Positions 7,894-14,842 of a stretch of 43,799 nucleotides of DNA are shown one piece after another (positions within the stretch are counted from its first letter, which is position 1; the number at the start of each line of letters is the position of its first letter). The position numbers were made by a program, and so were the translations under genes. This DNA is from Methanobacteriota archaeon (GTDB taxonomy: Archaea; Thermoplasmatota; Poseidoniia; Poseidoniales; Thalassarchaeaceae), in the NCBI GenBank assembly GCA_002725315.1, contig PBOL01000044.1, forward strand, positions 1-43,799. Direction: 5' to 3'. The notes under the pieces are model-generated. The model searched no databases. It saw nothing but the letters and a program-made list of their open reading frames with translations, and was not told the origin of the DNA.

Positions 7894-8327
7894 TCTGAGT
7901 CACCCCCTACCGTTCTGTCTACGATGCGCTTTATTCGGACTGGGTCTCCCTCGTACAACTTGGTAACGATCACGTTTGATGGGCTCAGAGGCACTGCCTC
8001 TTCCTTGCCATCGGCAGTGGTCTGAGTCAGGCCGTCGACGAAGATGAATCCGCCCTTTGTGTCGACAGAGGCCACCTTTGCCTTCACACCGGCCCGTCCC
8101 CTTGGTTGTCCGAGTCTCTTCCCTCGAGTATCTGCCTTCACGCTGTTGGGATGGCTGAAGTCTCCCCTGGTTACTTCAACTTCATCGCCCACTCTGATTG
8201 TAACCGACCTGACGTGCTTCAGGTCTGGGTCTTCCGTTACGAGGCGGGCCCGCATTCGCTTTCTCTTGATGTGGGTTGATGCGTCTCTCTGGGAAATTCG
8301 CTGTTTTCCTGCTTTCTTGCTCTTCAC
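7890..8327 (-). CDS. rpl24: 50S ribosomal protein uL24
   Basis: Assembly-initiating large-subunit protein, 145 residues, with the KOW motif (VTIRVGDEVEVTRGDF). Relative to the usual archaeal form (about 120 residues) there is an insertion after the KOW strand, roughly residues 58-80, rich in Arg/Gly/Lys. The start is a GTG at 8327 with GAGGTGAT upstream; the nearby ATG is out of frame. Overlaps eS4 at its end. Confidence 0.94.
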   Translation of the reverse strand: MKSKKAGKQRISQRDASTHIKRKRMRARLVTEDPDLKHVRSVTIRVGDEVEVTRGDFSHPNSVKADTRGKRLGQPRGRAGVKAKVASVDTKGGFIFVDGLTQTTADGKEEAVPLSPSNVIVTKLYEGDPVRIKRIVDRTVGGDSE

Positions 8328-8336
8328 ATAATCACC

Positions 8337-8735
8337 TCACACTATCTGCTTCGCTGTCGCAGCGATCCTAGGCCACCTCTCAGCGGCTTCTCTGCTGACG
8401 GGCCCCTTGATGTCGGAACCCTGGACATCCCCTCTTTCGTTGGTAATCACGCAGGCGTTGTCCTCGAACTGGACCCATGTGCCATCTACTCTCCGGAAAG
8501 GTCGTGACTGGCGTACTATTACAGCATTGAAAATCTGACGTCGGGTCTCTGGGGTACCCCTTCTCACTGTTACTCGAATCATGTCCCCGACTCCCGCGGA
8601 GGGGTATCTCCTAGCGACTCCGCCCTTTTTCAGGACGGTAATCAGTTGGACTACCTTGGCTCCGGTATTGTCTACGCACTCCAGGCGTGCCTGGGTCGGA
8701 AGGCCGGAGGTTACTCGTCCCGGTACTCCCTTCAT
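8337..8735 (-). CDS. rpl14: 50S ribosomal protein uL14
   Basis: 132-residue large-subunit protein at the subunit interface. The core TQARLECVDNTGAKVVQLITVL, the GVGDMIRVTVRRGTPETRRQIFNAVIVRQ strand set and the FEDNACVITNERGDVQGSDIKGPVSREAAERWPRIAATA tail are diagnostic. The ATG at 8735 overlaps the uS17 stop. Confidence 0.97.
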   Translation of the reverse strand: MKGVPGRVTSGLPTQARLECVDNTGAKVVQLITVLKKGGVARRYPSAGVGDMIRVTVRRGTPETRRQIFNAVIVRQSRPFRRVDGTWVQFEDNACVITNERGDVQGSDIKGPVSREAAERWPRIAATAKQIV

Positions 8736-9064
8736 TCGCTCGCCTCCTTCTCAATGACGCAGAACTTCACCGTCTTGGAGAGTGGTCTGCACTCCATTAT
8801 CCTGACATTATCGCCTGGTGACAAATCACCTATGCAACTGGGGAGGTGGGCAGAGTAGCGCCGCGTCCTCTTTTCGTACCTCTCGAACTTAGGCATGTAC
8901 CTGGTTGTCTTCCTCTCCACCACTACTGTGTCCTGCATGCCCTTTGAAGAAACAACACCCTTGATGATCTGCCCTCGGACTCGGAGACTGCCGTAGAATG
9001 GGCAATTATCGTTCCCGTCCCAATCCCCCTCGGGAGTCCTTACGTCAATCCCTATGTCCCTCAT
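8732..9064 (-). CDS. rps17: 30S ribosomal protein uS17
   Basis: About 110 residues from MRDIGIDVRTPEGDWDGNDNCPFYGSLRVRG, the typical archaeal S17 start. The frame is open 21 codons further upstream, but that part overlaps rnp1, and the ATG at 9064 is preceded by GGAGGAA at seven bases, so the shorter form is chosen. The OB-fold segment MQDTVVVERKTTRYMPKFERYEKRTRRYSAHLP and SPGDNVRIMECRPLSKTVKF confirm the family. Confidence 0.95.
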   Translation of the reverse strand: MRDIGIDVRTPEGDWDGNDNCPFYGSLRVRGQIIKGVVSSKGMQDTVVVERKTTRYMPKFERYEKRTRRYSAHLPSCIGDLSPGDNVRIMECRPLSKTVKFCVIEKEASE

Positions 9065-9065
9065 C

Positions 9066-9320
9066 TCAGTTCCTCCGGTATCTCTTGCCCACTCTTTCCT
9101 CGGGCCTCTGACCGACTTTCGAGCCATCTATCTCGACATCGTCGATTTTGAATCTGATTGTGTCCTTTGCGAGAGTCTTGGTCCCTCGCTCGGTCTGAAC
9201 GGTGATGGTTCTCCTTGTCTCATCCTGGACCATGCCGGTTACTCCGATCAGCGTTGGGTCAGTGGACTGGGTTACCTCCAGGTTCCTGGCTAGCCATGGG
9301 AGATTGATGATGTTGGACAT
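9066..9320 (-). CDS. rnp1: RNase P protein component 1 (Rpp29/Rnp1)
   Basis: 84-residue Sm-like-fold subunit of archaeal RNase P, which matures tRNA 5' ends. Recognised by the strand pattern DPTLIGVTGMVQDETRRTITVQTERGTKTLAKDTIRFKI (family GIEGxVVDETxNTLxI) and by position: between eIF1 and uS17, where archaeal rnp1 lies. The ATG at 9320 directly abuts the eIF1 stop. Confidence 0.92.
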   Translation of the reverse strand: MSNIINLPWLARNLEVTQSTDPTLIGVTGMVQDETRRTITVQTERGTKTLAKDTIRFKIDDVEIDGSKVGQRPEERVGKRYRRN

Positions 9321-9620
9321 TTAGCGAACCTCCACCTGGTATCCATTCTGCTCGAGGACCTTCGCTGCCCTCTTCTTGTGATCTCCCTGGAGTTCAATTG
9401 TCCTGCCCTTTACGGTGCCGCCGCTAGCGCAGGCTCCCTTGAGGATCTTGGCAAGTTGGCCAATATCAATCGCTGTGTCATCGATTCCCTCCACCATAGT
9501 TACCATCTTACCATACCTCCTCCTAACTACTGAAATAACCGCTTTCTGCTGCTCCTTCGCTATCTCCTGACAAATACAGAGCTCATCGGGAAGGCCACAA
9601 AGGTTGCATATTCCCGCCAA
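9321..9620 (-). CDS. translation initiation factor eIF1/SUI1 family protein
   Basis: 99 residues: a short N-terminal cysteine cluster (CNLCGLPDELCIC, Cys positions 5, 8, 15 and 17) followed by the SUI1 domain with LAKILKGACASGGTVKGRTIELQGDHKKRAAKVLEQNGYQV. Archaeal aIF1 binds the 30S subunit and checks start-codon choice. The start is TTG at 9620, with GGAGTGAT immediately upstream and no in-frame ATG. It follows uL29, a common archaeal arrangement. Confidence 0.94.
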   Translation of the reverse strand: MAGICNLCGLPDELCICQEIAKEQQKAVISVVRRRYGKMVTMVEGIDDTAIDIGQLAKILKGACASGGTVKGRTIELQGDHKKRAAKVLEQNGYQVEVR

Positions 9621-9621
9621 A

Positions 9622-9825
9622 TCACTCCTCCTTTTCCTGTTTCATCTTGGTTAGGAGCCTTGCTATGCTCCTTCGAGTCTGCTTGTATGCTCCTGAGTTC
9701 GAGGCTGATCCACCGAGGGCCTGCTGGGCCCTGAGCTGTAGCATCTCGTCTCTTAACTCCTCCAGAGCAATATCCCTCTGCTCTTGGTTCATCTCGTCTA
9801 TTTCCTTCGAGCCAACGTGCGTCAT
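9622..9825 (-). CDS. rpl29: 50S ribosomal protein uL29
   Basis: 67-residue helical hairpin protein near the exit tunnel. KEIDEMNQEQRDIALEELRDEMLQLRAQQALGG and YKQTRRSIARLLTKMKQ match the L29 family. The ATG at 9825 sits one base after the uS3 stop, whose last codons supply GAGGAGTGAC as ribosome binding site. Confidence 0.95.
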   Translation of the reverse strand: MTHVGSKEIDEMNQEQRDIALEELRDEMLQLRAQQALGGSASNSGAYKQTRRSIARLLTKMKQEKEE

Positions 9826-9826
9826 G

Positions 9827-10522
9827 TCACTCCTCCTCCTTCGAAGACTTTTCCAGAGCCTCCTCGAGCTCTAGTGGGACGAAACCGGAGGCCTCGACAA
9901 GGTCGGGCAATCCGGATTCGCTTCGTTCTTGAATCGAAATCTCATGCGGGAGCTTGGTTCCCGGGCGCATAATCCTGACAGTGCAGCCGACCGTGCCAAG
10001 CTTCTTCACCGCAGTCGAGAATCCTACATCCATGAGCTGTAGGGCAGTTTCCCCGCAGTACTTGATGTGGCCTTTCTGGAACTTCTCAACCCTGTGGCGA
10101 GCACCAGTTATCTTCCCGCTGAGGATTACGATGCACCCCCTAGCACCGGCATCCATAATGTTCTGCACTGTGCTGTGCCCAGCCCTTCGGAAGAACCAGC
10201 CCCTCTCCAACGAGCTGGCAAGTCGACTGGCCATCACCTGGGCATTGATTCGAGAGTCCTCTATCTCCTCGACCTCTAGTTGGGGGTTGGTGAGATTGAA
10301 ATCCTCCTGGAGCCGCCTCTGCAGGTCGTGGATTACCTTGCCTCGCCTCCCAATCACCCTTCCGACCTGTTCCGCGCTGAGTGTTACCTTGGTTCCCTCG
10401 GGGGTTCGGTTGAAGGTGAGGCCGCCGAATCCGGCACGCTCAGTCTCCTTGAGTAGGAACTCTCTGACCAGCTGCCTCTCGACATTGCGACCAATCATGT
10501 TTCTGATTGTGTTCTGCTTCAT
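9827..10522 (-). CDS. rps3: 30S ribosomal protein uS3
   Basis: 231-residue small-subunit protein at the mRNA entry. It has an N-terminal KH domain (GRVIGRRGKVIHDLQRRLQEDF, GxxG loop present) and the S3 C-terminal domain (GARGCIVILSGKITGARHRVEKFQKGHIKYCGETA). The last 30 residues are acidic. The ATG at 10522 follows AGGTGA. Normal position between uL22 and uL29. Confidence 0.97.
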   Translation of the reverse strand: MKQNTIRNMIGRNVERQLVREFLLKETERAGFGGLTFNRTPEGTKVTLSAEQVGRVIGRRGKVIHDLQRRLQEDFNLTNPQLEVEEIEDSRINAQVMASRLASSLERGWFFRRAGHSTVQNIMDAGARGCIVILSGKITGARHRVEKFQKGHIKYCGETALQLMDVGFSTAVKKLGTVGCTVRIMRPGTKLPHEISIQERSESGLPDLVEASGFVPLELEEALEKSSKEEE

Positions 10523-10531
10523 TCCTTCACC

Positions 10532-11065
10532 TCAGAACTCCTCTTCCCGGGATTCTTCCTCGTCCTCTTCGAAGAACTCCAGGAATATTTCCAGATTTAC
10601 TTGATAGTGATTGCTTGGTGTTGCCCTGCCCCTGGCCCTTGGCCTCCAGTTCTTTGCAACCTGCCCCCTATGTGCTGCTACGTGGGTGATGACCATGTCC
10701 TCTGGGTCGATTGTGTCGTACCTCTGCCTAGCGTTGTCCATTGCGCTATTGATCAGCTTGATGAACTCCTTGGAAGCCTTGTTGGGGAACTTTCCTGGTC
10801 CCATCTTCCCTTTCCTGTGACCGGCCATGGTGTTTCCCCCTCTTCCCTTTCTAGACCTCCTCTGGTAGGGAATTGCACGCTTTTTCTGCACAACGTCCTC
10901 AAGGTATCCCACTGCTTCCTCTGCATTCATCCCCCTGATTGCTTTGGCAATGTGGTAACAGTGCTTGTGATGGCAATCGAGGTTCACAGCTCGGGCTGTG
11001 ACGAGGTTTGAGCCCTCCAGAAGCTGGGTGTATCCGCTCTGTGGACTTCCTCTAATTCTGCTCAT
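10532..11065 (-). CDS. rpl22: 50S ribosomal protein uL22
   Basis: 177-residue tunnel-lining protein. Contains CHHKHCYHIAKAIRGMNAEEAVGYLEDVV, the loop region KKRAIPYQRR and the C-terminal block ITHVAAHRGQVAKNWRPRARGRATPSNHYQVNLEI. The archaeal tail is acidic (FFEEDEEESREEEF). The ATG at 11065 has GAGGAAAT seven bases upstream. Confidence 0.96.
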   Translation of the reverse strand: MSRIRGSPQSGYTQLLEGSNLVTARAVNLDCHHKHCYHIAKAIRGMNAEEAVGYLEDVVQKKRAIPYQRRSRKGRGGNTMAGHRKGKMGPGKFPNKASKEFIKLINSAMDNARQRYDTIDPEDMVITHVAAHRGQVAKNWRPRARGRATPSNHYQVNLEIFLEFFEEDEEESREEEF

Positions 11066-11074
11066 ATTATTTCC

Positions 11075-11569
11075 TCACTTCAATGCAACGTGCTGGGAAG
11101 ACCGCGTGGCGCCGACACCTGGCCCGGTGTGCGTTACTGACTTCCTAGTCTTGGCGAATTCGCCCAACGAGTGTCCAATCATCTGGGGTGCAATCTCGAT
11201 TTTCACGAAATTCTGTCCGTCGTGCACCGCAATTGTTGTCCCGACCATTTCAGGCAGGACGTACATGCCTCGGCAATGCGTCCGAACCACCTTGCCGTTG
11301 CTACCTCTGATCCTCTCTAGCAGCTTCTCGCACTCTGGGTCCAATCCCCTGGCGAGGGAACGCTTCACCCTTGATGGCATTAGAGTGGCAATTGAGGTTG
11401 CATCGGGGTCATCTTCAGGCGGGTACAGTGGCATAACCTGCAGTTCCTCCAAGGAGTAACCCCTCCATCGGAACTCCTTCTTCCTGCGCTCCGAAATCTT
11501 CGAACGCCTCTTCCTAGCCTGCCTTCTGGCCATCTTTGCCGTTCTGAACATCTTCCTCTTCCTAGCCAT
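11075..11569 (-). CDS. rps19: 30S ribosomal protein uS19
   Basis: 164-residue protein of the 30S head. The archaeal/eukaryotic S15-like core [16 protein letters not shown], the tRNA-proximal stretch [31 protein letters not shown] and [31 protein letters not shown] are diagnostic. About 30 very basic residues precede the core. Start is the ATG at 11569, six bases after the uL2 stop. Confidence 0.96.
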   Translation of the reverse strand: MARKRKMFRTAKMARRQARKRRSKISERRKKEFRWRGYSLEELQVMPLYPPEDDPDATSIATLMPSRVKRSLARGLDPECEKLLERIRGSNGKVVRTHCRGMYVLPEMVGTTIAVHDGQNFVKIEIAPQMIGHSLGEFAKTRKSVTHTGPGVGATRSSQHVALK

Positions 11570-11575
11570 TCCAAT

Positions 11576-12292
11576 CTACTCCTTCTTCGACCTTCCTCGG
11601 CCTGTTCTCCGAGGTGCGATGTTGCCGACCTTCTGTCCTGGAGGCGCATTTCTGCTCACTGAGCTGGGGCCGTGGACCGCCTGGTGGTTTCCTCCTCCGT
11701 GAGGGTGGTCCACTGGATTCATTGCGACCCCACTCACAGTAGGGTAGAGTTTGCCCCGGGCCTTTGCTCGGTGATGAGCGGCACCGGCCTTCATTAGAGG
11801 CTTCTCGGTCCTTCCATGGCCACCCAGAACCCCTATTGTAGCCCTGCACTTTGCAGGCAGGTCCTTTGAACGGCCGCTCGGGAGTTGTATCCTAACATAG
11901 TCCCCCATACGAGTGTCCACCATCGCCGAATTTCCTCCTGAGCGGGCAATCTTGCCCCCATCTCCTGGCCTCGCCTCGACATTGCATATCTGGGTCCCCT
12001 CGGGAATCTGATCAAGAGTCGTTACGTTTCCGGGCCTTAGTGAGACCTTGTCGCCAAATGCGACGGTCTGTCCGACGGCGACCCCCTCCGGGGCACCTAG
12101 ATGAGCCACTGAGCCGTCTTCGAACTTTACTTTGGCCAGAGGAGCGGTGTGTGCTGGGCTGTGTACTAGGTCCACCACCTCCGCAATCTCTCCGCTTACC
12201 CTGGGAATTCTGTTTGCTGCCGGGAAGCGGTGGCTGGAAACCCGGTTCTTGGGACTTGAGCCCTTTCTCTGTGAACGTGTCCTCTTGCCCAT
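11576..12292 (-). CDS. rpl2: 50S ribosomal protein uL2
   Basis: 238-residue protein next to the peptidyl transferase centre. Shows the OB/SH3-like regions (GEIAEVVDLVHSPAHTAPLAKVKFEDG; GTQICNVEARPGDGGKIARSGG) and the diagnostic GVAMNPVDHPHGGGNHQ, whose His is the conserved residue near the catalytic centre. ATG at 12292, with GTGATC upstream. Confidence 0.97.
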   Translation of the reverse strand: MGKRTRSQRKGSSPKNRVSSHRFPAANRIPRVSGEIAEVVDLVHSPAHTAPLAKVKFEDGSVAHLGAPEGVAVGQTVAFGDKVSLRPGNVTTLDQIPEGTQICNVEARPGDGGKIARSGGNSAMVDTRMGDYVRIQLPSGRSKDLPAKCRATIGVLGGHGRTEKPLMKAGAAHHRAKARGKLYPTVSGVAMNPVDHPHGGGNHQAVHGPSSVSRNAPPGQKVGNIAPRRTGRGRSKKE

Positions 12293-12303
12293 TTGATCAC
12301 CTA

Positions 12304-12591
12304 TCAGAACGCTCCTAGCTTGAGCGCTGCCTCCTCTGCGTCATACTCGTCCTTCAGACGGACGCTGGCATGCTTGCCAGTCCGGTTGATCCTAACGTTC
12401 ACCTTGGCGACTTGTACGTCGAGTAGGGATTCGATTGCCTCCTTTATGTCCTTCTTCGTCGCTTCTCGGCGAACGATGAACTCTATCCTGTTGTTGTTCT
12501 CACGGTGGCCCCCTTCGGGATCGGCGATCCTCCTTGCCTCCAGAGTTTTCTCTGTTATCCAGGGCATCAGGATTACGTCATATGGGTCCAT
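12304..12591 (-). CDS. rpl23: 50S ribosomal protein uL23
   Basis: 95-residue exit-tunnel protein and docking site for SRP and translocon. Segments DPYDVILMPWITEKTLEARR, IEFIVRREATKKDIKEAIESLLDVQVAKVNVR fit the family. The frame also offers a GTG three codons upstream, but that GTG is part of the GGAGTGATC ribosome binding site, so the ATG at 12591 is chosen, as for uS8. Confidence 0.95.
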   Translation of the reverse strand: MDPYDVILMPWITEKTLEARRIADPEGGHRENNNRIEFIVRREATKKDIKEAIESLLDVQVAKVNVRINRTGKHASVRLKDEYDAEEAALKLGAF

Positions 12592-12596
12592 CTTGA

Positions 12597-13475
12597 TCAC
12601 TCCAATGCCTCAATTGCGGACTTAGTCCAAACAGTCAGCCTTCCAACATCGCCACCAGGTGCCAGGTCCTCTGCGCTCAGATCCTTAGCAGTGACGACAT
12701 CGACGCCAGGTATGTTCCTTGCAGCCTTGTCTAGGCCGCACTTCTCTGAGACCACCAATAGTACGCTCTTCGGGGTCCTGTACTTCCTGCCCCTCATTGT
12801 CCCCTTGCCTGCCCTGATTCGGCGTCCCTGCTTCGAGCGCTCCAGATCTGAGCCCAGTCCTAGGCCCTCCATCATGGCGACGAACTTTCGCGTTGAGTAC
12901 TGGAGGGGGATTTCCTCGATATCGTACTTCTCCTTGCTGCTGCCCCGTGATTCAGTATAGCCGTCAATGACTATCGGGAATCGCGTTGTCTCGTCAAATC
13001 TGTGGCCTCTGGAGGAAACTGTGGATGGATCGCAACTGGCCGCAATTGCGGAGTTCCTAGCAATCCTTCGCTCCTTGGTGTTTAGCTTCTGTGACCAGTC
13101 CTTGTCGACCTTGGGGCCATGGGCCCTTCGGCCCCCCCTGGTGTGTGGGTTTTGAGCACCGGTGCGCTGCCCAGTCTTCCTCATAATTCGGGAAACTCCG
13201 CGACCCTTGCCCCACCACTCTACGGAATGCTTCATACCCGGCTGCGGAGCCTTCTTTCCATCGTGCTCGCGATGGCCATATGACTGTCTTCGATTGGCTC
13301 GGGAAGCGTGGACTGCAGATCTGACGATGTCGGACCTGATGGGTGATGAGAATGCCTCGGGAAGGGTGATTTCCTTCCCGTCCTTGGTTGCCACTGAGTA
13401 TGTCTCGGCCAGAAGCCCCGCATCCATCTCCTCTTGGACTACGGAGTTTTCCAGGTTGTAGGGCTTAGTCTTCAA
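12597..13475 (-). CDS. rpl4: 50S ribosomal protein uL4
   Basis: 292-residue tunnel protein of the L4/L1e family: LPEAFSSPIRSDIVRSAVHASRANRRQSYGHREHDGKK, WWGKGRGVSRIMRKTGQRTG, HGPKVDKDWSQKLNTKERRIARNSAIAAS and the C-terminal PGVDVVTAKDLSAEDLAPGG. The start is unsure. An in-frame stop lies directly before a TTG at 13475, which has GTGATTGA upstream; the other candidate is the ATG at 13427, which would remove 16 residues and leave a 50-base gap to uL3. Four bases separate it from uL3. Confidence 0.93.
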   Translation of the reverse strand: MKTKPYNLENSVVQEEMDAGLLAETYSVATKDGKEITLPEAFSSPIRSDIVRSAVHASRANRRQSYGHREHDGKKAPQPGMKHSVEWWGKGRGVSRIMRKTGQRTGAQNPHTRGGRRAHGPKVDKDWSQKLNTKERRIARNSAIAASCDPSTVSSRGHRFDETTRFPIVIDGYTESRGSSKEKYDIEEIPLQYSTRKFVAMMEGLGLGSDLERSKQGRRIRAGKGTMRGRKYRTPKSVLLVVSEKCGLDKAARNIPGVDVVTAKDLSAEDLAPGGDVGRLTVWTKSAIEALE

Positions 13476-13479
13476 TCAA

Positions 13480-14559
13480 TCACACTCCTTGCTTGCTCGA
13501 TGTACTGACGTACGTTACTTCGACGTCGCCAACGGTCTTTCGTGGCCTTGTAGCGTCACGGAATCGGATTAGGCGCTTAGCCGGCCCGGGTAGGCTTCCT
13601 TGGATAATCATGTATGGATTCCGAACCTCTCCGTAGTTCAGGAAACCCCCAGCTGGAGTAATCTCTGACTCATCAGGATTGGAAATTCTTAGGATCCTCT
13701 TGTTCAGCTCGGTCCTCTTGTGGTATCCCACCTGCCCGGCCTGTCGGATGGTCTTTCGAACGTATCCGGTTCCAAAGTCACCCATGTTTCCACCTTGGCG
13801 TCTTCGCTTGCTGTTCTTGTGGCTGAGAAGTTTGAGGCCGAACCTCTTGATCGAGCCTTGCCAGCCCTTGCCCTTCGTCACCCCTACAACATCTACTTCC
13901 TGGCCGGCCTCGTAAACGTCTTCCAGTCCAATCTGGCCTCCAAGTCTCTCCTGAGCCCAGTCTAACTTCTCGTTTACGTCCCCGCCAATCAGACCCATCT
14001 CCATTATTTCAGGGGTTTTCGAAGGAACGCTGCCAACCATATGTGGCTGCGTGCTGACGATTAGACGTACCTCACACAGGTCCTGTTCCCTGAGGGAATT
14101 TATTGACTCATCAGCAGATGAAGAGCCTCGCTGGGGAATTCTTCCGCCCCTCTTGGATGGCTTCCTCCCCTCTTCGATATCCCTCTCACCTCTTGTCTGG
14201 TTTGCCAGACGCGGGAAGAGGTTCTCAGGTGAGTCATCTGATACATCCGCCCAAGCCTCTCCAGCAGTTTGCATCCCATATGGGGTCATCCTGTATCCCC
14301 GTACTGCAAGTACATTCATCGGAGGTGCCTCCACGACTGTTACGGCCTTACGGACTTCCTGCCCGGCAGATGTCGACTTCGGGTTTGTGTCTCTCAGAAG
14401 AATATGAGTCATACCGGCCTTCCAACCAGCGAATCCCTGGACCCTTACTTCCGAGGACTCGGTTTCTGGCCAGGAGTTGATCCTTGGGAACTGCCGGATA
14501 GCCCTCTTCCTAGGGCTATAGCCCATGCTACCTCGACGGGGTCTGTGTCGGTCTGCCAT
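13480..14559 (-). CDS. rpl3: 50S ribosomal protein uL3
   Basis: First gene of the cluster; L3 helps fold 23S rRNA around the peptidyl transferase centre. 359 residues from MADRHRPRRGSMGYSPRKRA, the standard archaeal start. The ATG at 14559 has GGAGGAATT eight bases upstream; the open frame continues 26 codons further, but that part has no family similarity. The core GVTKGKGWQGSIKRFG and GGNMGDFGTGYVRKTIRQAGQVGYHKRTELNKRIL is diagnostic. A central stretch (about residues 120-150, rich in Arg, Lys, Gly and Ser) is lineage-variable. Confidence 0.96.
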   Translation of the reverse strand: MADRHRPRRGSMGYSPRKRAIRQFPRINSWPETESSEVRVQGFAGWKAGMTHILLRDTNPKSTSAGQEVRKAVTVVEAPPMNVLAVRGYRMTPYGMQTAGEAWADVSDDSPENLFPRLANQTRGERDIEEGRKPSKRGGRIPQRGSSSADESINSLREQDLCEVRLIVSTQPHMVGSVPSKTPEIMEMGLIGGDVNEKLDWAQERLGGQIGLEDVYEAGQEVDVVGVTKGKGWQGSIKRFGLKLLSHKNSKRRRQGGNMGDFGTGYVRKTIRQAGQVGYHKRTELNKRILRISNPDESEITPAGGFLNYGEVRNPYMIIQGSLPGPAKRLIRFRDATRPRKTVGDVEVTYVSTSSKQGV

Positions 14560-14585
14560 TGCAATTCCTCCTATTACCGATTTTG

Positions 14586-14599
14586 TGCCGCAAGCGGCA
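14586..14599 (-). repeat. hairpin with CUUG loop in uL3 leader
   Basis: Perfect 5-bp stem UGCCG/CGGCA around the tetraloop CUUG on the minus-strand transcript. G(CUUG)C is a known exceptionally stable tetraloop. It would lie about 15 nt before the GGAGG site of uL3. No U-run follows, so it is not a simple terminator. A role in translation control of the cluster is a guess. Confidence 0.5.
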
Positions 14600-14768
14600 A
14601 AAGCCGGGCCTTCAGCGCTAGGGAGGTACCGTGACACCGGGCCGGAACCGCGAATGCGGACTCCAGATTTAGGGGTGACTTGCAGAGCCCTGTGGTGTCT
14701 GGTACCTCACGCTGTGAGCGGCCTTGCGACAAACATACCCTATTTGAACGAATCGGGATTGGAAAAAC

Positions 14769-14783
14769 CACCCCTACGGGGTG
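14769..14783. repeat. inverted repeat in the uL3/helicase intergenic region
   Basis: CACCCC and GGGGTG flank the triplet TAC: a perfect 6-bp dyad about 60 bases upstream of the helicase ATG. It could be an operator or a transcript hairpin; nothing in the sequence decides. Confidence 0.5.
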
Positions 14784-14842
14784 TGATTCCGTTATTGGCT
14801 GAATGGAACGATTTTGTACCCTGACTTTCGAGTCCCTTGTCC

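Larger units (their letters stand above)
14560..14842. promoter_or_regulatory. divergent intergenic region between uL3 cluster and Hef helicase
   Basis: 283 bases without a convincing gene. It must hold the promoter for the 25-gene ribosomal cluster (minus) and for the helicase (plus). Visible structure includes the inverted repeat CACCCC-TAC-GGGGTG at 14769-14783 and, 27-40 bases before the uL3 start, a hairpin TGCCG-loop-CGGCA (14586-14599) that on the minus-strand RNA has a CUUG loop closed by G-C. I could not assign clear TATA boxes; an AT-rich stretch at about 14741-14753 is one candidate for the ribosomal promoter, which would give a leader of roughly 170 nt. Confidence 0.5.

Noticed and set aside
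14560-14842. tRNA-like gene in the uL3/helicase gap
   Set aside because: Some stems and a GGTTCCGGCC stretch were tried, but no T loop, anticodon stem and acceptor stem fit together.
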